A stretch of DNA of 64,000 nt from Candidatus Allofournierella pullicola (lineage in GTDB: Bacteria; Bacillota; Clostridia; Oscillospirales; Ruminococcaceae). Shown here in pieces: positions 50,919 through 60,849 of the stretch. Each line of letters starts with the position of its first letter. Position 1 is the stretch's first letter. The stretch covers positions 62,001-126,000 of the forward strand of contig DXFW01000012.1 in NCBI GenBank assembly GCA_019114225.1. The letters are read 5' to 3'. The notes beneath the pieces are model-generated. The model saw only the letters and a program-made list of their open reading frames with translations, made no database searches and was not told where the DNA came from. The position numbers were made by a program, and so were the translations under genes.

Positions 50919-50956
50919 AAAATCAAGGCCCCCGCACAAAATGTGCGGGGGCCTTG
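50919..50956 (-). terminator. Terminator after the DHHW gene
   Basis: A perfect 15-bp stem (50924-50938 with 50942-50956), AAA loop, T run on the minus strand. Confidence 0.85.
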
Positions 50957-50960
50957 AACA

Positions 50961-52133
50961 TCAGCCTGCGTTGGCAGAGGCAGCCAGATAACTGGCAATA
51001 TTGGTGGTGGAATAGGTCTGGAAGCTGAACAGCAAAAGCACCTGATCAAACTGTTCCCGCTGCATAAGAGCGTCAATGCTGTTGCGATAGCTGCGGGGAT
51101 CGATCACACAGATCTCAGCATAGTTTTCGGTGAGATAGGGAACGAAACAGTTGGCGTAGCTGTCCTTTACCACCAGCAACCGGCCTTCGCCGGTGCCATC
51201 GATGGTGGTGTAGGGCTGATTGCCATAGAGGAACAGGGAGTATTTGTCGGCAGTATCCGCCTTTTCCATCTCATACAGGCCGCTGGTGAACTGTGCTTCG
51301 GTGGCTTCGCCCCGGGCATTGGTCTTCCACACGGTCATCTGATTGGGGATATCCAGATAGGAAATGGTATCCGGAGTCTGGTCCCACCGCAGGCACTTGG
51401 AATAGGTGGTGCCGTAGAAGTCGGAGACCTGGCCAAAGTCCTCGGCTGTCACTTCCATCGGGGTAAGCCCCAGGGAGCGGCAGTATTCCTGATAGGCAAG
51501 ATACGCGCCGCCATCGGTGGTCCAATGGTGGTCGGTCTTGTAGTAAAGCTGGGTGTCTGCCGCAGCCGCGCTGAAAGCCTCCCGCAGATCAATGCAGTTG
51601 GCGCCCTCATGCATTTCAAAGATGGTGTCCAGCAGCCCGTTTTCGTCCAGCAGAGGGGCGTTGGCGGGCAGCTTGTCGGGATATATTACGCTTGCGGAGG
51701 GCGTGATCATCAACGTCACGCGGCCGGGATAGCGCTGGGCAAACAGCGAAGTCTGCTGGATGTTGCCCTTCAAAATGCGCTCCTCAGTGGGCTTGAGGGC
51801 CAGCGTCTGGGTAAAGAGCATTTCGTCATCGCCCAGCAGCGCACCGCCGATCTCCTGCTTTTGGAACACAAGGCTTTCGCTGCGGCTCTGCAGGCGCAGC
51901 CACATGTCACGGCCCACCACCTGGTCCTTGGTATAGGTGTCGTATTCGCTGGTCCAAACGTTTTCGAAAAGTTTTGTCAGGCTGAACTCCGGCACCTGTG
52001 CCAGGTCACGGCGCTCAAGGTCGCTGTATGCCCGCTTAGGCCAGGCCATGTCCAGAAACATGAACCCGAACAGGAACACGAAAAACAGCACCAGCAGGGG
52101 ATACTTCTTGAGTTCATTCCATTTTTCCTTCAT
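50961..52133 (-). CDS. DHHW-family protein (AlgJ/DltD-like partner of MBOAT)
   Basis: A 390-residue membrane-anchored protein. One helix at about 11-30 precedes an SGNH-like outer domain carrying YYKTDHHWTTDGG (DHHW at 201-204) and VVKDSYANCFVPYL. Such proteins accompany MBOAT acyltransferases and are related to AlgJ/AlgX and DltD; they probably pass or position acyl groups on envelope polymers. It lies 15 bases after the MBOAT stop and is the last gene of the operon. Confidence 0.88.
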   Translation of the reverse strand: MKEKWNELKKYPLLVLFFVFLFGFMFLDMAWPKRAYSDLERRDLAQVPEFSLTKLFENVWTSEYDTYTKDQVVGRDMWLRLQSRSESLVFQKQEIGGALLGDDEMLFTQTLALKPTEERILKGNIQQTSLFAQRYPGRVTLMITPSASVIYPDKLPANAPLLDENGLLDTIFEMHEGANCIDLREAFSAAAADTQLYYKTDHHWTTDGGAYLAYQEYCRSLGLTPMEVTAEDFGQVSDFYGTTYSKCLRWDQTPDTISYLDIPNQMTVWKTNARGEATEAQFTSGLYEMEKADTADKYSLFLYGNQPYTTIDGTGEGRLLVVKDSYANCFVPYLTENYAEICVIDPRSYRNSIDALMQREQFDQVLLLFSFQTYSTTNIASYLAASANAG

Positions 52134-52148
52134 CTCTCTCGCACCCCC

Positions 52149-53573
52149 TTAGAACCGGAAATAAAGGAACGGCGTGTTGGTGGACGCCACGATATACGCA
52201 ATGCACAGCACCAGCAGCAGCCCCACCAGCGCAATGCGCATCAAGGTGTTTTCCTTGATCTTGTCGTAAATTTTCAGCGGCAGGGGAGTGCAGCAGGCAA
52301 TGCACACCGCCAGCAGCACACCGTAATTGCGCAGGAAATACAAGCAGCCCACGCCGCCGCTGGGGATGAACAGCTTCTGGAACAACAATGAGAGGCCCAC
52401 GCCGCTCTCATTGCCCACAAACAGCGCCCAGCCAACTGCCACCAGGAACAGGGTGTAGATGTGGGGCCAAACCTTGCCTTTTTTCAGCTTGTCCAGCAAA
52501 AAGACCTTTTCGATGGTCAGCAGCACAAAGTAGTAAATGCCCCAGAGCACAAAGTTCCAGTCGGCGCCGTGCCAGATACCGGTGAGAGACCAGACCACAA
52601 ACATATTGAAGATCTGGCGCTTGATCCCGCGGCGGTTGCCGCCCAGAGGAATGTAGACATACTCCTTGAACCAGCTGGAGAGGGTGATGTGCCACCGGCG
52701 CCAGAAATCGGTGATACTGCCCGCGATGTAGGGCAGATTGAAGTTCATGGGGAAGTCAAAACCCAGCATTTTGCCCATGCCGATGCCCATCAGGGAGTAG
52801 CCGGAGAAATCAAAATAGAGCTGCAGGCTGTAGGCCAGAAGACCCAGCCACACAAGGGGAGTGCTGGCATTTTCCAGCCCCACGCCGGCAACTTCCAGCG
52901 TTCCGCCGGACCACTGGCCGATAATGTCGTACCACAGCTGGCTGATCATGTCTGCCAGCAGGACTTTTTTGGCCAGACCGAACACAAACAGGCAGATACC
53001 GTCCTGGATCTGGGCAAGACGATAGCGGTTTTTATACACATGCAGCTGTGCGGCCACATCCCGGTATTTTACGATGGGGCCGGCGATCAGCTGGGGGAAC
53101 ATGACCACATAAGCGCCGAAGTCGATGATGTTGTGCTCGGCGGGCACATCCCGGCGGTAAACGTCGATGGAATAGCTCATGGTCTGGAAGGTGTAGAAGC
53201 TGATACCCAGCGGCAGCACAGTGGCTGCTTCGATGAGGCCGATGGACAGCCCAAAAAGATCGTTCACCGTGCCGATGAGGAAGTTGGTGTATTTGAAGAA
53301 CACCAGCATGGACAAACTGCCCACGATGGACACCACCAGCAGCACCCGGCGTGCCTTGACGTTTCCGTCGAATTTCTCCAGCAAAAGGCCGCAGATGTAG
53401 TTGATGAGAATGAGCACCACCATCACAGGGAAGAACTTGACTTCGCCCCAGGAATAGAACACCAGGCTGCACAAAAACAGCGCAAGGTTTTTCAGCTTGG
53501 GCGGGGCCAGGTAATACAGCGCCAGCGTGATGGGCAGAAAACGGAACAGAAACAGAATCGTGCTGAAGATCAA
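52149..53573 (-). CDS. MBOAT family membrane-bound O-acyltransferase (AlgI/DltB-like)
   Basis: A 474-residue multi-pass membrane enzyme. I start at TTG 53573, eight bases after AGGGAGG, because the family N-terminus (IFSTILFLFRFLPITLALYYL-like) begins there. Key blocks are FYTFQTMSYSIDVYR, FPQLIAGPIVKYRD, FDFSGYSLMGIG, FWRRWHITLSSWFKEYVYIP and LTGIWHGADWNF, whose His is the catalytic one. It would move acyl groups across the membrane onto a surface polymer. The acceptor is unknown. Confidence 0.94.
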   Translation of the reverse strand: MIFSTILFLFRFLPITLALYYLAPPKLKNLALFLCSLVFYSWGEVKFFPVMVVLILINYICGLLLEKFDGNVKARRVLLVVSIVGSLSMLVFFKYTNFLIGTVNDLFGLSIGLIEAATVLPLGISFYTFQTMSYSIDVYRRDVPAEHNIIDFGAYVVMFPQLIAGPIVKYRDVAAQLHVYKNRYRLAQIQDGICLFVFGLAKKVLLADMISQLWYDIIGQWSGGTLEVAGVGLENASTPLVWLGLLAYSLQLYFDFSGYSLMGIGMGKMLGFDFPMNFNLPYIAGSITDFWRRWHITLSSWFKEYVYIPLGGNRRGIKRQIFNMFVVWSLTGIWHGADWNFVLWGIYYFVLLTIEKVFLLDKLKKGKVWPHIYTLFLVAVGWALFVGNESGVGLSLLFQKLFIPSGGVGCLYFLRNYGVLLAVCIACCTPLPLKIYDKIKENTLMRIALVGLLLVLCIAYIVASTNTPFLYFRF

Positions 53574-53597
53574 AAAACGACCCTCCCTTTCACACAA

Positions 53598-53632
53598 AAG
53601 GCCGGTACCTGGAAAATGCAGGTATCGGCCTT
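53598..53632 (-). terminator. Attenuator-like hairpin between DUF4358 and MBOAT genes
   Basis: A 13-base stem (53598-53610 with 53620-53632, one G-T/A-C-type mismatch) followed by TTGTGTG on the minus strand. It could limit read-through from the lipoprotein gene into the MBOAT gene. Confidence 0.5.
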
Positions 53633-53654
53633 ATTTTCAAAGCTCAAATATGCC

Positions 53655-54137
53655 TTATTTCAGCGCCTCGTCCAAAGCGGTGTCGATCTCGGCATAGTCG
53701 GCGCCTTCGGTGTTGGCAACCACCATCACCGCATAGTCGCCCTTCACAACGATACGGGCGTCAGCGGCCATGGCCTCCATATCCGCAAATTCAGCATACA
53801 GGCCGCCGGTGGAAATGCTGGTCTTGTAGGCGTTCAGCTCCTCTTCCACAGCGGAAGCCTTGCCTTCAACAACCTTGATGGCCACGATCAGCGCGCTGTT
53901 GCCCTGGTCGTTGCTCACTTTGCCGGCGTACTCTTCGATGTTATCGGGGGTGAGCAGCATGTCCAGCTGGATGAAGTTGTCATCCACATCGCGGGGATTG
54001 CTCACAGGGTTTGCCTTTTCCACAGCGGCAACGATGTCGTTCAGGTTATACGAGGCAGTCTCAGAGCCGCCGCCGCAGCCGACCAGAGCGAAAACACAAA
54101 GGGAAGCCGCCAAAAGCAGCGATACGATCTTTTTCAT
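53655..54137 (-). CDS. DUF4358-type lipoprotein
   Basis: A 160-residue lipoprotein (lipobox LVGC, Cys21) behind AAGGAGAG. The mature part, with LNDIVAAVEKANPVSNPRDV and ALIVAIKVVEGKASAVEEEL, resembles DUF4358 proteins, which Clostridia often encode beside MBOAT and DHHW genes. It is first of the three minus-strand genes. Its activity is unknown; it may regulate or assist the acyltransfer pair outside the membrane. Confidence 0.72.
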   Translation of the reverse strand: MKKIVSLLLAASLCVFALVGCGGGSETASYNLNDIVAAVEKANPVSNPRDVDDNFIQLDMLLTPDNIEEYAGKVSNDQGNSALIVAIKVVEGKASAVEEELNAYKTSISTGGLYAEFADMEAMAADARIVVKGDYAVMVVANTEGADYAEIDTALDEALK

Positions 54138-54173
54138 TTGTTGTACTCTCCTTTTTGAAAAGCTTATGAAAAT

Positions 54174-54200
54174 TTTATACTATATCCCCATGGAATGCAA
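54174..54200 (-). promoter_or_regulatory. Possible promoter of the DUF4358 gene
   Basis: Minus strand: TTGCAT (54200-54195), 15 bases, TATAAA (54179-54174). The spacer is short, so this is tentative. Confidence 0.35.
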
Positions 54201-54234
54201 GCCTCAGTGCAAGTGTGTTCCAAATTTTAACACA

Positions 54235-54705
54235 TTATTCACTGTTGCCGGAAGAAGGCGAAAACTCCGGGATGTCATCCGTCACGACAGGGGTCGTTTC
54301 GCCTTTTTTCATGGGCGTCTGCAACGCCTGCCACAGTGCCTCAAAATGCTGGGCGGAAACCGTTGCACCGCTGACGCCGTCCGCTTCCAGGTCCTTCGGA
54401 TCGTCCAGCCCTACCAGCGCCTCGCTGTAGTACCGGCTTATCTGTGCGGGGTCGGTGCCGCAGAGAGGCCGCATGCGGTCTGCATAGGCTGTGTCCTCGC
54501 TTTTCAAGCCGCCCTCCGCGTTCACTCCGTCGAACCGGGCCCCGGTGATAACACCATATTCCACGGTGATCTCAAGCCGGTCTTTGTACCCCAGGCTGTC
54601 GAAGCTTTTGAATTCTGCCGTGTATGTTCCGTCCTTGAAGCCGCACCCGGCAAGCAGCGCGGCAAGAATGCAGCAGCCCGCGATGGCCAAAAACCTGCGT
54701 CGCAT
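54235..54705 (-). CDS. FMN-binding domain lipoprotein
   Basis: A 156-residue lipoprotein. ATG 54705 sits behind GGAGGTGG. Lipobox LLAGC puts the lipid on Cys21. The FMN-binding fold (GTYTAEFKSFDSLGYKDRLE, then DGVSGATVSAQHF) ends at the SGAT motif, where Thr115 is the expected attachment site for FMN by ApbE. It probably carries electrons outside the membrane. A short Ser/Thr-rich tail follows. It is divergent from the Gx-transporter-like gene, with promoters in one 160-base gap. Confidence 0.88.
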   Translation of the reverse strand: MRRRFLAIAGCCILAALLAGCGFKDGTYTAEFKSFDSLGYKDRLEITVEYGVITGARFDGVNAEGGLKSEDTAYADRMRPLCGTDPAQISRYYSEALVGLDDPKDLEADGVSGATVSAQHFEALWQALQTPMKKGETTPVVTDDIPEFSPSSGNSE

Positions 54706-54754
54706 GGGACCACCTCCGTTGCTAAGCTCCCGAAAGGGGAGCGCGTTTGCACCT

Positions 54755-54783
54755 ATTATAAAAGAAAACGTCTTTGAGGTCAA
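54755..54783 (-). promoter_or_regulatory. Sigma-A promoter of the FMN-binding lipoprotein gene
   Basis: Minus strand: -35 TTGACC (54783-54778), 17 bases, consensus -10 TATAAT (54760-54755). Confidence 0.75.
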
Positions 54784-54799
54784 ATCCGGTGCGTTTTTC

Positions 54800-54828
54800 T
54801 TGACAGATAAGGCAAAGCGTCTTAGACT
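54800..54828 (+). promoter_or_regulatory. Sigma-A promoter of the Gx-transporter-like gene
   Basis: Consensus -35 TTGACA (54800-54805), 17 bases, -10 TAGACT (54823-54828). Confidence 0.75.
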
Positions 54829-54867
54829 GTAAACCAGCCAGAACCTTATTATTAAGGAGAGAACACC

Positions 54868-55407
54868 ATGCGAAACAACAAAACCCGCCAGGTGGCGCTG
54901 TCCGGCCTGCTGTTTGCGCTGGCCATGGCGCTGTCTTTTATGGAGAGCGCCATCACGCCGCTGCTGGGGCTCATTCCTGGCGTCAAAATAGGTCTTGCGA
55001 ACATCGTGGTCATGTATGCGCTGTTTTTCATGGGCCTTCCCCAGGCGCTCACCCTCAACATCCTCAAAGCTTTTTTCGTTGGCCTGACCCGCGGCGTCAC
55101 CGCCGGACTCTTGTCCCTCAGCGGGGGACTGGTCTCGCTGCTGGTGATGTGGCTGCTCTACAAACTGCCCCGCCGGCCTACCTATTTTATCTTGTCGGTG
55201 TGTGGTGCGCTGGGACACAACATCGGCCAGCTCATTGCCGCCAGCTTTTTGCTCAGCAGCGCCCTGGCCCTTACCTATGCGCCTATTATGATCATTTGCG
55301 GCCTCGGCATGGGTTTTGTGACCAGTTCCAGCCTGGCCGCCCTGCTGCCTGCACTGGGCAAGATGGGCTTTTCTACCCAGCCCCGGGACCCCCATAAAAA
55401 TTCATAG
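54868..55407 (+). CDS. Gx transporter / heptaprenyl diphosphate synthase component I-like membrane protein
   Basis: A 179-residue membrane protein with about five helices. AAGGAGAG precedes ATG 54868. The blocks VALSGLLFALAMALSFMESAI, PGVKIGLANIVVMYALFF, GLTRGVTAGLLSLSGG and GHNIGQLIAASFLL identify PF07456. Listeria's EetB, part of a flavin-based extracellular electron system, belongs to this kind, as I recall. Pairing with an FMN lipoprotein supports a role in electron transfer; a quinone-synthesis or vitamin-uptake role is the alternative. Confidence 0.85.
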   Translation: MRNNKTRQVALSGLLFALAMALSFMESAITPLLGLIPGVKIGLANIVVMYALFFMGLPQALTLNILKAFFVGLTRGVTAGLLSLSGGLVSLLVMWLLYKLPRRPTYFILSVCGALGHNIGQLIAASFLLSSALALTYAPIMIICGLGMGFVTSSSLAALLPALGKMGFSTQPRDPHKNS

Positions 55408-55436
55408 GTTTTTCATGATTTTCCTGTTGACGAAAC

Positions 55437-55465
55437 CCTGTTTCTGTGCTATACTGTGAGCGTAA
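55437..55465 (+). promoter_or_regulatory. Promoter of the rubrerythrin gene
   Basis: -35 TTGACG (55437-55442), 17 bases, -10 TATACT (55460-55465). Confidence 0.75.
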
Positions 55466-55535
55466 CAAAGAATGATTCCTATTTACGGGAACCGTTTCAA
55501 TGAGAAACTTATAAAACGATTTGGAGGAAGAGAAA

Positions 55536-56075
55536 ATGTCTAAGTTCGTTTGCACCGTTTGTGGTTACATCGCCGAGGGCGCTGCGCCCGAGTTCTGCCC
55601 CGTCTGCAAGGCTCCCAAGGACAAGTTCGTGGAGAAGACCGAGAACACCTACGTCACCGAGCATGTTGTCGGTATCGCCAAGGAGGGCGTGCCTGAGGAC
55701 ATCATCGAGGGCCTGCGCATGAACTTCAACGGCGAGTGCAGCGAGGTCGGCATGTACCTGGCCATGAGCCGCGTGGCTGACCGCGAGGGCTACCCCGAGA
55801 TCGCCGAGGCCTGGAAGCGCTACGCCTTCGAGGAAGCCGAGCATGCTGCCAAGTTTGCCGAGCTGCTGGGTGAGGTCCTGACCGACAGCACCAAGAAGAA
55901 CCTGCAGATGCGTGTGGACGCCGAATGCGGCGCCTGCAGCGGCAAAATGGACATTGCCAAGCGCGCCAAGGAGCTGGGCCTGGACGCCATCCACGACACC
56001 GTTCACGAGATGGCCAAGGACGAGGCTCGTCACGGCCGCGGCATGCAGGGCCTGCTGGAGCGTTACTTCGGCTAA
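55536..56075 (+). CDS. Reverse rubrerythrin (rubredoxin domain first)
   Basis: A 179-residue peroxide-scavenging protein. ATG 55536 follows GGAGGAAG. A rubredoxin-like iron site comes first (Cys6, Cys9, Cys21, Cys24), and a ferritin-like diiron domain after it, with Glu/His ligands in [23 protein letters not shown] and [12 protein letters not shown]. This order is the reverse of classical rubrerythrin. It removes hydrogen peroxide in anaerobes using NADH-derived electrons. Codon use is highly biased, suggesting strong expression. Confidence 0.94.
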   Translation: MSKFVCTVCGYIAEGAAPEFCPVCKAPKDKFVEKTENTYVTEHVVGIAKEGVPEDIIEGLRMNFNGECSEVGMYLAMSRVADREGYPEIAEAWKRYAFEEAEHAAKFAELLGEVLTDSTKKNLQMRVDAECGACSGKMDIAKRAKELGLDAIHDTVHEMAKDEARHGRGMQGLLERYFG

Positions 56076-56103
56076 GCCTTTCATCTCCCCACAAAGCAAG
56101 CAC

Positions 56104-56133
56104 AAAGCCCTCCGGGTCCACCCGGGGGGCTTT
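56104..56133 (+). terminator. Terminator after the rubrerythrin gene
   Basis: A 13-base stem (56104-56116 with 56121-56133, one T-G pair) and a CCCTTTG tail. Confidence 0.65.
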
Positions 56134-56180
56134 CCCTTTGCAAACACTCCGGGAAAGGGGGCGTTCTGCGTTGTTTTGTG

Positions 56181-56209
56181 TTGGAATGCACAGATATCTA
56201 TGGTAGAAT
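56181..56209 (+). promoter_or_regulatory. Promoter of the M24 peptidase gene
   Basis: -35 TTGGAA (56181-56186), 17 bases, -10 TAGAAT (56204-56209) with TGG before it. Confidence 0.6.
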
Positions 56210-56242
56210 AAGTCCATAAAGACCGCAAGGGAGGAAAGCAGC

Positions 56243-57517
56243 ATGGTCAGCAAGGAGTTCCACGCGTCCCGCCGCAGGTTGTATGCCGAGCTGATGGAGG
56301 ACGATTCCATTGCCTTTGTCTTTGCCGAAAACGAACTGCCGGACAAAGGGGACGAGTTCCACTCCTTCACCCCGTACGCCAACTTTTACTACCTGACGGG
56401 GTTCGATCAGCCAAAATCGGTGCTGAAAATGGCCAAACGCGGGGGCCGTGTCCAGGAAACACTGTATATCCGGCGCACCGATGAGAAAATGAAGCGGTGG
56501 CTCGGCGTGTTTTGCACCAAGGAGAGCGTGCAAGCCCAGACGGGTATCGAGCGCGTGGAGTATCTGGATTCCTTTCGCGATGAAGTAACGCTTTTCGGCT
56601 GGCCCGGGGCAATCCAATGCGTCTATGTGGACATGGCCAACTGGAGCGGAGAAGACCATCTGACCCAGGCACAGAAATTTGCGGCGGAGATCCGCATGAA
56701 ATATCCCGACATTCCCATCCGCAACACCTTCAACGAACTGGCCATCATCCGCCAGGTGAAAACGGATGAGGAGATCGCACTGCACCGCAAAGCCTGCCAG
56801 GTCACCGCCGACGGTGTGAAATGCATGCTGGCACATCTGCGGCCCGGTATCCATGAATATGAAGCACAGGCATACTTTGACTTCGTGCTCAAAAAGTCCA
56901 ACGCCCGCCACGCCTTTGCCACCATTGCGGCCAGCGGCGCCAATGCCTGCGTCATGCACTACACTGCCAATGACCGCCAAATGCAGGACGGCGATATGAT
57001 CCTGTTCGACCTCGGCGCCGAGTGCGGCTATTATGCGGCGGACGTGAGCCGCACTTATCCTGTGAACGGCAAGTTTACCGACCAGCAGAAAGCGCTGTAC
57101 AATGTGGTGCTCAAGGGTCTGGAAGCCGCCATCGCTGCCGCTCGCCCTGGCCAGCCAAAAAATGAACTGGCTGGGATCAGCAAGGACGTGATGGCCCGGG
57201 AGCTGATCCGTCTTGGCATGATCGAACGCCCGGAAGAGATATCCAAATACTATTTCCATGGTTCCGGCCACTATATCGGGCTTTATCCCCACGACGTGGG
57301 CAACGATGACGCACCTTTGGAAGAGAACATGATGTTCACCCTGGAGCCGGGACTCTATTTTGACGAGCTCCAACTGGGGATCCGCATTGAGGATACTCTC
57401 CTTGTGACCCACGACGGCTGTGAGGTGCTGTCGGCTTCCATTCCCAAAACAGTGGAAGAAATAGAAGCCTTCATGCAGGCGGAGGGCAAAGCCCCGACCT
57501 GCAGTGATCTGCCCTGA
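56243..57517 (+). CDS. pepP: Xaa-Pro aminopeptidase (M24B)
   Basis: A 424-residue aminopeptidase removing residues ahead of proline. The AMP_N domain (about 1-165) is followed by the pita-bread catalytic domain. Metal ligands are read in ILFDLGAECGYYAADVSRTYP (two Asp), the GSGHYIGLYPHDVG block (His), and FTLEPGLYF and RIEDTLLVT (Glu). AGGGAGGAAAG precedes the start. Length suits PepP. A lipid kinase gene follows 36 bases later. Confidence 0.92.
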   Translation: MVSKEFHASRRRLYAELMEDDSIAFVFAENELPDKGDEFHSFTPYANFYYLTGFDQPKSVLKMAKRGGRVQETLYIRRTDEKMKRWLGVFCTKESVQAQTGIERVEYLDSFRDEVTLFGWPGAIQCVYVDMANWSGEDHLTQAQKFAAEIRMKYPDIPIRNTFNELAIIRQVKTDEEIALHRKACQVTADGVKCMLAHLRPGIHEYEAQAYFDFVLKKSNARHAFATIAASGANACVMHYTANDRQMQDGDMILFDLGAECGYYAADVSRTYPVNGKFTDQQKALYNVVLKGLEAAIAAARPGQPKNELAGISKDVMARELIRLGMIERPEEISKYYFHGSGHYIGLYPHDVGNDDAPLEENMMFTLEPGLYFDELQLGIRIEDTLLVTHDGCEVLSASIPKTVEEIEAFMQAEGKAPTCSDLP

Positions 57518-57553
57518 TCCGGGCAAAAAATACTGACATAAGGGGCGCTGCAA

Positions 57554-58477
57554 ATGAGGCACGTGTTCATCGTCAACCCCGTTTCCGGCAAAGCGGACGC
57601 CAGCGGCACACTGGTGCCGCAGATCATCGAGGCGGCAAAAAGCCTTGGTGCAGACTATGAGATTCTGCTCACCGAATATCCCGGCCACGGGGTGGAGCTT
57701 GCAGCGGAGCAAGCCGAAACGGGGGAGGAGGTGCGGCTGTACGCTTGCGGTGGCGACGGCACCTTCAATGAGGTCATTCGGGGCGCCCGGGGCCATGCCA
57801 ACGCAGCGGTGGGCTGCATTCCTTGCGGCAGCGGCAACGACTTTGTGCGCAACTTTGGCGGCCGCGAGCCGTTTTTGGACCTGAAACGGATGATGTGCGG
57901 TCAGGCGGTGAACATCGATCTGATTCAAACCGAAAAAGGGATCGCCACCACCATCTGCTCTGCCGGACTGGACGCGCAGGTGGCTTACGGTATTCCCAAA
58001 TTTCGCCGTCTGCCCTTCTGTGGTGGCACAATGGCCTACAATCTCTCCATCGTGCAGTCCATCTGCGGGCCGCTGGGGCACCATTTGCGGGTAAAGGCGG
58101 ATGACGAGATCATCACCGGCGACTTTTTAATGTTGGCCATCTGTAACGGCAAAGCCTACGGCGGCGGTTACGTCGCGGCGCCCGAGGCTGATATGCAGGA
58201 CGGCCTGCTGGATCTGGTGCTCATCCGAAAAATCGGTCGTGTAGCGGTGGCGCGCGTCATCGGCGGCTATAAAAAGGGAGCCCACATTCAAAACGGTCAG
58301 GTAGCGCCGCCTTACCAAAACATCGCAATGTTCCGCAGAGTGCGCCGCGTGGAGGTGGAAGTGCTGGACGGAAGGCCCATCGTTGTCACCGAGGACGGTG
58401 AATGCGAGGAACGCATGGGTCTGTCTGCACAGGTGTGCCCCCTTGACGCTCGCGTCCTCCTGCCTGCCAAAAACTGA
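57554..58477 (+). CDS. YegS/BmrU/DgkB-type lipid kinase
   Basis: A 307-residue diacylglycerol kinase-like enzyme. The catalytic site is GGDGTFNEVIRGA, with GCIPCGSGNDFVRN and the start VFIVNPVSGKADA. It probably recycles diacylglycerol to phosphatidate from lipoteichoic acid synthesis; other lipids are possible. It ends at a hairpin before the groESL region. Confidence 0.88.
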   Translation: MRHVFIVNPVSGKADASGTLVPQIIEAAKSLGADYEILLTEYPGHGVELAAEQAETGEEVRLYACGGDGTFNEVIRGARGHANAAVGCIPCGSGNDFVRNFGGREPFLDLKRMMCGQAVNIDLIQTEKGIATTICSAGLDAQVAYGIPKFRRLPFCGGTMAYNLSIVQSICGPLGHHLRVKADDEIITGDFLMLAICNGKAYGGGYVAAPEADMQDGLLDLVLIRKIGRVAVARVIGGYKKGAHIQNGQVAPPYQNIAMFRRVRRVEVEVLDGRPIVVTEDGECEERMGLSAQVCPLDARVLLPAKN

Positions 58478-58499
58478 TAGAATGACCTGCTTCAAAGAA

Positions 58500-58527
58500 A
58501 GCCGCCCCATCTGCGGGCGGCTTCTTT
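58500..58527 (+). terminator. Terminator after the lipid kinase gene
   Basis: AGCCGCCC (58500-58507) pairs with GGGCGGCT (58515-58522), then TCTTTT. Confidence 0.7.
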
Positions 58528-58604
58528 TCATGCATGGAAATACCGCGGCACGGCAGAGAGAATGTCAGGGGAAAGTGTTCACAAAAATTTTTTAATTTAC
58601 CCCC

Positions 58605-58633
58605 TTGATTTTTAGCAAGCAAGTGGATAAAAT
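58605..58633 (+). promoter_or_regulatory. Sigma-A promoter of groES-groEL
   Basis: -35 TTGATT (58605-58610), 17 bases, -10 TAAAAT (58628-58633). The CIRCE element lies just downstream. Confidence 0.75.
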
Positions 58634-58638
58634 ATATA

Positions 58639-58665
58639 TTAGCACTCGGGAGCAAAGAGTGCTAA
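58639..58665 (+). promoter_or_regulatory. CIRCE operator (HrcA binding site)
   Basis: TTAGCACTC (58639-58647), nine bases, GAGTGCTAA (58657-58665): a perfect match to the consensus inverted repeat. HrcA repression of the chaperonin operon and release on heat stress follow from the known role of this site. Confidence 0.97.
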
Positions 58666-59010
<345 letters not shown>

Positions 59011-59043
59011 ACTTTCTTTTGAAACCAGACAAAAAGGAGATAG

Positions 59044-60681
<1,638 letters not shown>

Positions 60682-60711
60682 GCGCCGTCTCCCAAAATCA
60701 GCAAGCATTCT

Positions 60712-60752
60712 CCGGGACCGTCTGGAATTCCAGACGGTCCCGGATTTTTTAT
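60712..60752 (+). terminator. Terminator after groEL
   Basis: A perfect 14-bp stem (60712-60725 with 60730-60743), AATT loop, then ATTTTTTATT. Confidence 0.92.
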
Positions 60753-60767
60753 TGAAACTGAAGTTGT

Positions 60768-60796
60768 TTGCACCTCCGGGTCCGGGGCAATACTGT
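60768..60796 (+). promoter_or_regulatory. Possible promoter of the penicillin-binding protein gene
   Basis: -35 TTGCAC (60768-60773), 17 bases, -10 TACTGT (60791-60796). The -10 is weak. Confidence 0.4.
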
Positions 60797-60849
60797 TCTC
60801 AAGCCTTGCCGCAAATCGCGGCATAGGGATGAAAAGGAGGCGCTGCTCC

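Noticed and set aside
54868-55395. Minus-strand extension of the FMN-binding lipoprotein upstream to 55395
   Set aside because: It would cover the Gx-transporter-like gene, while a signal peptide, ribosome site and promoter all support the start at 54705.
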